DNA from: an uncultured Collinsella sp. | GTDB taxonomy: Bacteria; Actinomycetota; Coriobacteriia; Coriobacteriales; Coriobacteriaceae | Length of the DNA: 7,223 nucleotides | Reading direction: 5' to 3' | Assembly: GCA_934630375.1 (NCBI GenBank) | Contig: CAKTVQ010000044.1 | Span: 1-7,223 of the forward strand | Shown: positions 1 through 5,897 of the stretch, one piece after another | Numbering within the stretch: the first letter of the stretch is position 1 | Layout: each line of letters opens with the position of its first letter | Notes under the pieces: model-generated | What the model was told of the DNA's origin: nothing | The model's database searches: none | What the model saw: only the letters and a program-made list of their open reading frames with translations | Translations under genes and position numbers: made by a program

Positions 1-1076
1 TAGTACTCGTTGGACTTTTCCTTGGGGATAATGCGGCCAAAGTAGCTACGGCTCAGCGCCTGCACGCCTCCTTGGAACAGGCCGACCAAAATGGCAAGCA
101 CCCAAAACTCAAAGGCGGTCTTGAGGAAGAACGCGGCAAAGAGCACGATGCCCATATAGGCGGCGACGGCCACCAAGATCATATTGAGTGTGCCCACGCG
201 ACCGGCAAGCTTGCCGTAGATAATGGCGGACGGGAAGGCCACAAACTGCGTAACGAGCAGAGCCAGCACCAGTTGGGTCGAGTCGATGCCCAGAGCCGAT
301 CCATAGCTGGTTGCCATGGAAATGACCGTGTGCACGCCGTCGATGTAGAAGAAGAACGCGATCATGTAGACCAGCACGGTCTTGTTGTGGGCAATCTCGC
401 GCATGGTGTGTCCGACCTCGGAGAACACGCCGCCCACGATGTGGCCGATGGTATCCTCGGGACCGCGCTCGCGACCGTACTTTTGCTTATAGGTGCGAAT
501 GAGCGGCAGGGTAAAGATGAGCCACCAGGCACCGGTGATGATAAACGACAGACGCGTTGCCAGCATGGTGGGGACGCCAAGAGCGGGGCCACCCATGATA
601 AGCGCCAGGCAGATGATGAACGGCACGGTGGAACCGATGTAGCCCCAGGCATAGCCCGAGCTTGACACGGCGTCCATGCGCTCGTCGGTGGTAATGTCGG
701 GCAGCATGGCGTCGTAGAACGTCATAGAAGAGTTAAGGCCGATGGTGCACAGCACGTACACGGTCAAAAATGCCATGGCGGACATGGGGATAGCCTGCGC
801 CAGGCAAAGAACCAGGCCCGTGAGGAAGAAGCCCAAGAAGAACTTGATCTTGTTGCCGGCGTAATCGGCAAGCGCGCCCAGAATGGGCATGAGCATGGCA
901 ATGACCAGCGAGGCAATCGTCTGCGCGTTACCCCAAGCGACCACCAGGTCTGCCGAGGAAGCACCGGTATTGATGGCGTTAAAGTAGATGGGCACCACCG
1001 AGGTATTGAGCAGCACGAGAGCCGAGTTGCCCACATCGTACATAACCCAGTTACGCTCGAGCTTGGTGTATTTCAT
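1..1076 (-). CDS. UMF1-family MFS transporter (Atg22-like), C-terminus cut by window edge
   Basis: This is an integral membrane transporter of the major facilitator superfamily, UMF1/Atg22-like branch. About 358 residues are visible from the ATG at 1076 to the window edge, with no stop, so the C-terminal part (probably the last few helices) is missing. The N-terminus NWVMYDVGNSA (residues 9-19) and the late motif GGVQALSRSYFGRIIP (about 336-351) are typical of the family. Between them lie alternating hydrophobic helices and a hydrophilic central loop (about residues 190-225, with KQKYGRERGPED) that separates the two six-helix halves. The start is supported by a GAAGGGG ribosome-binding sequence about 8 nt upstream. 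The gene begins 101 nt after the phospholipase-like gene on the same strand. Substrates of bacterial UMF1 proteins are largely unknown; the yeast relative Atg22 exports amino acids from the vacuole. The family call is firm, the substrate is not known. Confidence 0.88.
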   Translation of the reverse strand, partial: MKYTKLERNWVMYDVGNSALVLLNTSVVPIYFNAINTGASSADLVVAWGNAQTIASLVIAMLMPILGALADYAGNKIKFFLGFFLTGLVLCLAQAIPMSAMAFLTVYVLCTIGLNSSMTFYDAMLPDITTDERMDAVSSSGYAWGYIGSTVPFIICLALIMGGPALGVPTMLATRLSFIITGAWWLIFTLPLIRTYKQKYGRERGPEDTIGHIVGGVFSEVGHTMREIAHNKTVLVYMIAFFFYIDGVHTVISMATSYGSALGIDSTQLVLALLVTQFVAFPSAIIYGKLAGRVGTLNMILVAVAAYMGIVLFAAFFLKTAFEFWVLAILVGLFQGGVQALSRSYFGRIIPKEKSNEY

Positions 1077-1177
1077 GGACAGGGCCCCTTCGTATTCGCC
1101 CGATATGCAGTTAGTTCATCGTACCCCAATTGTCCAGAGGCGCCGGTAAGGATTCGGCAAAGGGGCACGCACGAGCC

Positions 1178-2122
1178 CTACTCCTCGCGGTCGAACTCTT
1201 CGTCGGCGCCGAGCACGCGACCGCTGTAATTGACGTGGTTGGTCACGGCTTCCATATCGCCGGTCTCGATAAAGCGGGCGACGGTGAGCTCGTAATCGAG
1301 CAGTGCGCGGTCAAAGACCTCGGGGAAGCTCTCGGTCGAGACTTCATCGGTAAAGGGGCTCTTCCATGCCAAGTGGCCCAGGTTGCCGGTGCGCTCGGGC
1401 AGCTCAGTCGTCACGCGGTGCGCAAGGCCGTCGAGCAGCGAATAATCGTGTACCAAGCCCTCGAGCAGGGCAATCGCGCGCGTCTTGGCCGAACCGGCCG
1501 GCTCGATAGTGCGGTAGAGCAGCTGCATGTCGGCTACGGCGCCGCCGTACTCCCCCGCCGGGACATCGATGCCGTACACGCGCCCGGCAACATAGCTCAT
1601 CAGCACACCGGCAACGCGATTGATGCGGTCGGTGGTGACGATCTCGCCCGCCGGCGGGTAATCGTCGACCGTAGCACCATCGCGCTTAAGCTGCAGCATC
1701 AGTACATCCAGGTCGCTCTCGATCACGGCATGGACCTGGCTGCTCGAATCCTCAAGCCCTGAATCGGACTCCACGATGCCAAACTGCTGCTCATAGACAA
1801 AGGGATGGGCGTTGCGGTCGAGCACGTAATGAGACAGCAGGCCCAGCGCAAAGGCGCGACCCAAGTTGGCGTCGCGCGGCAGCAGATGCGACACGCCGTC
1901 GCGCAGGCACGCGAACTGGCGAGACATGCGCGAGCGATGCATGACCTGCGCCAGCAGCGTACAGTCGGAAACACGCGGTGTCAGAATGTGAAAGAAAAAC
2001 GGGTCGGGGCCTTGGTTGCCCAAGATAAAGGCAATGCGCTCTTCATCGGACGTGATGACGCCCTGCGGAAGACGGTCGATGCTTTCCTCGCCAAACAGAT
2101 GATGGGTGATAAGCGCGGGCAT
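1178..2122 (-). CDS. Zinc-dependent phospholipase C-like protein (PF00882 type), cytoplasmic
   Basis: This 314-residue protein resembles the zinc-dependent phospholipase C/S1-P1 nuclease-like hydrolases. Candidate metal ligands appear in the family order: H7/H8 in ITHHLFGE, D40 in GNQGPDPFFF, H62, then H98-x3-D102-x3-H106 in SHYVLDRNAHPF, and H131-x3-E135 in VHAVIE. The last pair matches the H-x3-E site of Bacillus cereus phospholipase C. No signal peptide or membrane helix is visible, so the product should stay in the cytoplasm, unlike classical secreted phospholipases. The start at 2122 is preferred over an in-frame ATG at 2152 because an AAAGGA ribosome-binding sequence lies 5-6 nt before it and the family alignment starts at MPALITHHLFG. 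The C-terminal half (after about residue 160) is helical and acidic with no motif I recognise. The gene follows the response regulator by 92 nt and precedes the MFS transporter. The true substrate is unknown. Confidence 0.8.
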   Translation of the reverse strand: MPALITHHLFGEESIDRLPQGVITSDEERIAFILGNQGPDPFFFHILTPRVSDCTLLAQVMHRSRMSRQFACLRDGVSHLLPRDANLGRAFALGLLSHYVLDRNAHPFVYEQQFGIVESDSGLEDSSSQVHAVIESDLDVLMLQLKRDGATVDDYPPAGEIVTTDRINRVAGVLMSYVAGRVYGIDVPAGEYGGAVADMQLLYRTIEPAGSAKTRAIALLEGLVHDYSLLDGLAHRVTTELPERTGNLGHLAWKSPFTDEVSTESFPEVFDRALLDYELTVARFIETGDMEAVTNHVNYSGRVLGADEEFDREE

Positions 2123-2154
2123 AATGATCCTTTCGATTTCATTCGATGCCACCC

Positions 2155-2181
2155 ATTATGCCCACCGCGCGCCCATGCCAA
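2155..2181 (-). promoter_or_regulatory. Possible promoter for the phospholipase-like gene
   Basis: In the 92-nt gap between the response regulator stop and the phospholipase-like start, the minus strand reads TTGGCA (2181-2176), a 15-nt GC-rich spacer, then CATAAT (2160-2155). Each hexamer matches the sigma-70 consensus at five of six positions, but the spacer is two bases shorter than ideal. A transcript would start near 2148 and have a leader of about 26 nt. It would let the last two genes be expressed apart from the two-component system. No intrinsic terminator is visible after the regulator, so read-through from upstream is also likely. Confidence 0.3.
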
Positions 2182-2214
2182 ACCTGCGATGGTAAACGAC
2201 GGCACGCAAGCCTC

Positions 2215-2949
2215 TTACGCAAGCCCCAGGTGCGACTTGACCTCGGCGGCACGACGACGGGACACCGGCACCGTCGAGCTCACGCGGTCGAGCCTGAGCT
2301 CCATCAACCCCGTGGAGCCAATCTCAACATTGTGCACGTCTTCCAAATTGACCAGATAGCTGCGATGAACGCGAATAAAGCCCTCGGAGCCCAAGCGACG
2401 CTCGAGCGAAGAGATCGACTCATTGATCAGGTACGTTCCCTCGGCGCAGATGGCGTTGCAAAAATCGGCGCGCGCCTCAAAGTAGCAGACGTCTGCGGCG
2501 GGAATGAACACCTTTTTGCCCCCGCGATCCACCGTCAGACGCAAAGGCTGGCGCGGAGCGTGGACAACACGACGGGCACCCAAGGCTGCCTCGATCTTGT
2601 CGAGTGCCTTTGACAGACGTGCGTCCTCGACCGGCTTGACGATATAGTCGACCGCATCGAGGTTATACGCATCGGCGGCAAACTCGGCAAACGCCGTCAC
2701 AAACACAACCACCGGTGGCGTCTTTAAGTTCTGCAGCGTCTCGGCAAGCTCAATTCCCGAGCGGCCGGGCATCGTGATGTCCAAAAACAACACGTCGGGC
2801 TTGCTCGAGAGAATCGACTCCACGGCCTCGGTGACATTGCCTGCCTCGGCAATATGCCCCACGCGCGCGTCCTTCTCCAATAGATAGCGTAGCTCAGCCC
2901 TGATGGGAGGCTCGTCATCAACCACCAGGATGTTCCAGCCCTCGGACAT
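2215..2949 (-). CDS. LytTR-family response regulator
   Basis: This is a 244-residue two-component response regulator of the LytR/AgrA/AlgR type, a cytoplasmic transcription factor. The N-terminal receiver domain (about residues 5-122) has the acidic pocket D11/D12, the phosphoacceptor D57 in LFLDITMPGRSG, T85, and the conserved Y102 and K105 in DYIVKPV. The C-terminal LytTR DNA-binding domain (about 136-240) carries the typical FIRVHRSYLVN segment. The ATG at 2949 follows a GAGGAA ribosome-binding sequence at good spacing. The gene starts 35 nt after the sensor kinase stop, so the two are almost certainly one transcript and a cognate pair. LytTR regulators usually bind paired direct repeats. 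One sequence fitting the published half-site pattern lies before the kinase gene (4477-4485), but without a clear partner. The target genes cannot be named from sequence; the kinase operon itself, the phospholipase-like gene and the adjacent permease module are candidates. Confidence 0.95.
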   Translation of the reverse strand: MSEGWNILVVDDEPPIRAELRYLLEKDARVGHIAEAGNVTEAVESILSSKPDVLFLDITMPGRSGIELAETLQNLKTPPVVVFVTAFAEFAADAYNLDAVDYIVKPVEDARLSKALDKIEAALGARRVVHAPRQPLRLTVDRGGKKVFIPAADVCYFEARADFCNAICAEGTYLINESISSLERRLGSEGFIRVHRSYLVNLEDVHNVEIGSTGLMELRLDRVSSTVPVSRRRAAEVKSHLGLA

Positions 2950-2984
2950 GTTCGCTTCCTCTCTCTCCTCAATACACTCGCGTG

Positions 2985-4376
2985 CTACGCCGTCAACGGC
3001 GCCGGCTCATGCGGCTCGCCGTTCAACTCGACGATAACCTGCGTCCCCACGTCCTCCTGGGACTCCACGCGCATGCCGGAATCTTCTCCGTAAAAGAAAT
3101 GGATGCGCTGAAGCACGTTGAAGAGCGCCAGGCCGCAACCTCGCTTGATGGAGCCGTCGGCGGTAATGCTCTCGGGCTCCTCTCGGCGATGTTGCTCAAA
3201 CAGATGCGCGCAGACTTCTTCGCTCATACCGATGCCGTCATCTTCGACGATGATCTCCAAGCCGTCATCGGTCTCAAAAGCCCTAACACGAATAGAAAGC
3301 GGCTCGGTCTCGCGCTGCGCATGCTTGATGCAGTTTTCGAGCAGCGGCTGCAAGATAAACGGCGGCACCAGGCTGTCGCGCACCTCAAAGTCGATGTCGA
3401 CCGAAACGCGCAGACGGCCGTCGCCATAACGAGCCTGCATAAGATTGATGTAGCGAGTGCCCTGTTCCACCTCGTGCTCGAGCGTTGTGAGGGTATCGGA
3501 ATCAGAAAGCGTCTGACGGTAGTAGTTGGAAAAGTCGATCAGCAGCGACCTGGCCTTGTCCGGCTCGGTACGTACGAGCGACACGATGGTGCTGATGGTG
3601 TTAAACAGAAAATGAGGATCGACCTGCGATTGCAAGGCGCGCAGCTCCACGCGGGCCGTGAGCTCGTCCTGGCGCTCGAGCTCAAAGCTCGCAAGCTGCG
3701 TGGAAATGAGGTCGGCAAAGCCCGAGGCAAGCGCCGTCTGGCGCATATCGATGCTGCTCAGACGGGGATAATACAGCTCGAGCGTGCCCACGCAATGCCC
3801 GCGCACGGTAAGCGGTGCGACAATACCGGCGCGCAGGCGCGGAAAGTAGCCACCCGTCTCGGTCGAGGCATCGCGCGAGAACACGCTTTGCTCGCCGCTG
3901 TTGATCACGTTGAGCGTAGTCCGCAGCACCACCGGGGTGCCCGCGGGGCATTTTGCCGAGTCCTCGCCCCAGCTTGCCAACACCTGCTTGCCGTCGGTAA
4001 AGCAGATGGCAGAGGCGATAGTTTCGGACAGGATGATCTTAGAGGCGCCCAGGGCGGCCTCGGGCGTAAGGCCGCGCGAAGTGTAGGCGAATATTTTTGA
4101 AGCGATGGCGAGCGTGCGGTCGGTTGCGCTCGATGTGAGGTCGTCGGGAACGACAAAGACGTACGAGAAGAAGAAGCACAGCATGACCAAGCCGGCAATG
4201 ACGACAACGGCCGGAACGGGATTGGGATTATCGGTTAGATCCCAGATGAGCAGCAGGATAAGCAGCGGAACGACAATACCGAGCAAGATGGCTTGAACCA
4301 CATGCTGAGCGGTACGAAAGACCTTGGTAGAGTTGTAGCTCTTGCCCAGAATCAGCCTATTGAGATCCACCGTCAT
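2985..4376 (-). CDS. LytS/YehU-type sensor histidine kinase
   Basis: This is a membrane sensor kinase of 463 residues, partner of the LytTR regulator that follows. Two hydrophobic helices (about residues 26-45 and 54-76) are joined by an outside loop of only about 8 residues. A GAF-like segment follows (about 85-230, with cysteines at 125, 143 and 195). The His_kinase domain has the phosphoacceptor H255 in QVDPHFLFN. The HATPase_c domain has the N box at N348 (PLLENCIKHA), the D380-G-x-G383 box and a GCGLALFNV box at 413-421. The tiny loop makes a periplasmic-type ligand pocket unlikely, so the signal is probably cytoplasmic or within the membrane. ATG codons at 4439 and 4400 are rejected: the first would put the upstream terminator inside the gene, and the second has no ribosome-binding site. 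The chosen ATG at 4376 has AAGGGG directly abutting it. A GTG at 4370, spaced 6 nt from AAGGGG, is an equally good start (461 residues). Confidence 0.93.
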   Translation of the reverse strand: MTVDLNRLILGKSYNSTKVFRTAQHVVQAILLGIVVPLLILLLIWDLTDNPNPVPAVVVIAGLVMLCFFFSYVFVVPDDLTSSATDRTLAIASKIFAYTSRGLTPEAALGASKIILSETIASAICFTDGKQVLASWGEDSAKCPAGTPVVLRTTLNVINSGEQSVFSRDASTETGGYFPRLRAGIVAPLTVRGHCVGTLELYYPRLSSIDMRQTALASGFADLISTQLASFELERQDELTARVELRALQSQVDPHFLFNTISTIVSLVRTEPDKARSLLIDFSNYYRQTLSDSDTLTTLEHEVEQGTRYINLMQARYGDGRLRVSVDIDFEVRDSLVPPFILQPLLENCIKHAQRETEPLSIRVRAFETDDGLEIIVEDDGIGMSEEVCAHLFEQHRREEPESITADGSIKRGCGLALFNVLQRIHFFYGEDSGMRVESQEDVGTQVIVELNGEPHEPAPLTA

Positions 4377-4402
4377 CCCCTTCTTACTGACGCACCCCAT
4401 AG

Positions 4403-4430
4403 CAATAAAGAGGGCCGCAAGCGACCCTCT
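4403..4430 (-). terminator. Intrinsic terminator after the amidohydrolase gene
   Basis: Read on the minus strand, AGAGGGTCGC (4430-4421) pairs with GCGGCCCTCT (4418-4409). This gives up to ten base pairs with one U-G wobble and a very short loop, probably CUUG after the innermost pair opens. The T-rich run TTTATT (4409-4404) follows directly. It lies 59 nt after the amidohydrolase stop and should end the permease-amidohydrolase transcript. It also stands only about 26 nt before the kinase start, so it may act as an attenuator for kinase transcripts that begin upstream of it. Confidence 0.82.
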
Positions 4431-4432
4431 CC

Positions 4433-4447
4433 ATTGCATTATGCAAT
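4433..4447. promoter_or_regulatory. Perfect 15-bp palindrome, possible operator over a -10 element
   Basis: ATTGCAT and ATGCAAT form a perfect 7-bp inverted repeat around one central base. It directly abuts the terminator hairpin on its upstream side. On the minus strand its centre contains CATAAT (4443-4438), five of six matches to a -10 hexamer. A matching -35 is poor: the best is TGTAAA at 4465-4460 with a 16-nt spacer. The site is too short-looped to be a useful RNA hairpin, so a dimeric DNA-binding protein or chance are the main readings. It is the most plausible place for a kinase promoter, because almost no room is left downstream of the terminator. Confidence 0.4.
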
Positions 4448-4488
4448 CAAATACTGTGTTTTACATCCAGCCATCGATGAACGGTAGC

Positions 4489-5766
4489 TTAGGCACTGTA
4501 CTTGTTTGCCTCGCCGAAGCTGCCGGCTTCGACAATCCAGCCGTCCTTCATGATGACGTCCATGTTGTCGGTGTTGAGCACGTGGATGTCGGCGGCGACG
4601 TCACCGTTGACGACCAGCAGGTCGGCGCACTTGCCGGCCTCGATGGAACCGGTCTCGTCCTCGATGTGGCACATCTTGGCACCGTTGAGGGTGGCGCAGG
4701 TGATGGTCTCGACCGGGGTGAAGCCGATCTTGTCGACGAACTCGTACATCTCCTCGATGGAGCAGGTGCCATACGGGGTGACGAAGGAGAAGGAGTCGGA
4801 GCCGATCGTCATGACGACGCCGCGCTTCTTGGCCTCGCGCAGGCAGTCGTAGTTGCGCTGCAGCTCCTTCTCGACCAGGGTGCCCTCGTACTTGTCGTGC
4901 AGCTCGGGGACGTAGACGGGCGGATAGGTGGCGTACCAGGTGGGCAGGAAGGCAATCGTCGGGGTGAAGAAGGTGCCCTGCTCGGCCATAAGGTCCATGG
5001 TGCGCTCATCGATATCGAAACCGTGAATCAGCTGCTCGCAGCCAAAGCGAACGGAATCGTAGGCAGCGGCGTGGTTGTTGTAGCAGTGACTCCACACGGG
5101 GATGCCGACCATCTTTGCCTCTTCGACCACAGCCTGGATCTCCTCGGAGCAGTAATGCTGGTCGCGACCGGAGTCCCAGCGCCAGATGCCGCCACCGGTA
5201 GCCCAGATCTTGATGGCATCGGGGTTCTCGCGCAGGCGACGACGGACGGCCTTGCGCAGATCCCAAGGACCATCGACCTGGTCGCCCCAGGGGTGGGATT
5301 CCTTGTTGAGCTCCTGGGTGCAGTGGTGGGAGTCACCGTGACCGGCAACGCGGCAGAAGCCGAGGCCGGTGGCCAGAACGCGCGGGCCCTTAAAGACGCC
5401 CTTGTCGATGCAGTCACGGATCTGGATACCAAAGCGGCCGATCTCGCAGACGGTGGTGAGGCCGTGGGTGAGGCAGTCGTAGGCCTGCTTGACGGCGACG
5501 GCCTGCTTCTCGAGGAGCGGTTGCATGACCCAGTCGGTGTCATCGTCGGTCAAGTTGCCCGAGAAGTGCAGGTGGGTGTCGATCAGGCCGGGAAGGACGG
5601 TCTTGCCGGCGGCGTCGATAACCTCAACGCCCTCGGGAAGGTCCTGCATGGCGCCGGCGTACTCGATCTTGCCGTTGTCGTCGACGAGAACGAGGGAGTT
5701 CTCGACCGGCTCGGCACCGGTACCGTCGATGAGCTTGCCGCCAACGATTGCATACTTAGTGGACAT
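4489..5766 (-). CDS. Metal-dependent amidohydrolase (imidazolonepropionase/Xaa-Pro dipeptidase-like)
   Basis: This is a 425-residue cytoplasmic hydrolase of the amidohydrolase superfamily (PF01979), closest in layout to the Met_dep_hydrolase_A/prolidase-like group. The metal-site residues are all visible: H65 and H67 in DTHLHF, the probable carboxylated K186 in AIKIWATGGG, H227 in VWSHCYN, H248 in QLIHGFD, and D324 in TIGSDS. This suggests a binuclear site. The beta-sandwich halves flank the barrel (about residues 1-60 and 375-420). There is no signal peptide. Thirteen cysteines are present, a high count consistent with an anaerobic cytoplasm. The start has a strong AAGGAGG ribosome-binding sequence 5 nt upstream. 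The gene follows the APC permease by 131 nt, pointing to hydrolysis of an imported amide, dipeptide or cyclic compound. Relatives cleave Xaa-Pro dipeptides, N-acyl amino acids or imidazolone rings, and the substrate here cannot be chosen from sequence. Codon use is strongly biased, suggesting high expression. Confidence 0.9.
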   Translation of the reverse strand: MSTKYAIVGGKLIDGTGAEPVENSLVLVDDNGKIEYAGAMQDLPEGVEVIDAAGKTVLPGLIDTHLHFSGNLTDDDTDWVMQPLLEKQAVAVKQAYDCLTHGLTTVCEIGRFGIQIRDCIDKGVFKGPRVLATGLGFCRVAGHGDSHHCTQELNKESHPWGDQVDGPWDLRKAVRRRLRENPDAIKIWATGGGIWRWDSGRDQHYCSEEIQAVVEEAKMVGIPVWSHCYNNHAAAYDSVRFGCEQLIHGFDIDERTMDLMAEQGTFFTPTIAFLPTWYATYPPVYVPELHDKYEGTLVEKELQRNYDCLREAKKRGVVMTIGSDSFSFVTPYGTCSIEEMYEFVDKIGFTPVETITCATLNGAKMCHIEDETGSIEAGKCADLLVVNGDVAADIHVLNTDNMDVIMKDGWIVEAGSFGEANKYSA

Positions 5767-5776
5767 GGTTCCTCCT

Positions 5777-5788
5777 TATGGATCCATA
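5777..5788. repeat. 12-bp palindrome just upstream of the amidohydrolase ribosome-binding site
   Basis: TATGGATCCATA is a perfect palindrome that ends about 10 nt before the amidohydrolase start and abuts its AAGGAGG sequence. TATATG on the minus strand (5790-5785) overlaps it and could be a weak -10, with TTAACC (5814-5809) as a weak -35 at 18 nt. It could be an operator for a secondary promoter, or chance. Confidence 0.2.
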
Positions 5789-5840
5789 TAGTGGGCGAGG
5801 CCGTGTTGGGTTAAGGCCTCACAAAGCTACCCAAGTGGTG

Positions 5841-5890
5841 CCGGGTTCGGTGCGCGGGAGAGAGGGTCCCGCGCACCCGATCCGCCCCGG
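5841..5890 (-). ncRNA. Long GC-rich intercistronic stem-loop between permease and amidohydrolase
   Basis: The arms 5849-5859 (GGTGCGCGGGA) and 5867-5877 (TCCCGCGCACC) pair perfectly over 11 bp around a 7-nt loop. Allowing one bulged base, pairing extends outward to 5847 and 5880. After a small internal loop, CCGGG (5841-5845) pairs with CCCGG (5886-5890). On the minus strand the structure begins about 8 nt after the permease stop. No T-run follows it, so it does not look like an ordinary intrinsic terminator. More likely roles are protecting the 3' end of permease mRNA, setting the permease-to-hydrolase ratio by partial termination, or marking a processing site. The structure is directly visible; the role is inference. 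Confidence 0.6.
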
Positions 5891-5897
5891 CTCGGCG

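Noticed and set aside
72..665. Open frame of 197 codons on the plus strand
   Set aside because: It is antisense to the UMF1 transporter. The composition (many H, G, D, Q) is that of the reverse strand of a membrane protein gene.
1077..1177. Promoter for the MFS transporter, for example TGGACA near 1133-1138 on the minus strand
   Set aside because: A good -35-like hexamer exists, but no acceptable -10 lies at 16-18 nt spacing (TAACTG is a poor match), so I do not call a promoter here.
1159..1178. Weak hairpin GGGCTC/GTGCCC followed by TTT at the phospholipase-like stop codon (minus strand)
   Set aside because: The stem has only six pairs with one mismatch, overlaps the stop codon and is followed by just three T. 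That is not enough to call a terminator.
2982..4100. Open frame of 372 codons on the plus strand
   Set aside because: It is antisense to the sensor kinase, whose H, N and G boxes are all in place on the minus strand. No family resemblance was seen in the plus-strand translation.
4342..5814. Long open frame of 490 codons on the plus strand
   Set aside because: It lies antisense to the amidohydrolase, whose full active-site motif set and strong ribosome-binding site are clear. Its translation is a low-complexity run of V, G, D, A and L typical of the reverse strand of a codon-biased GC-rich gene.
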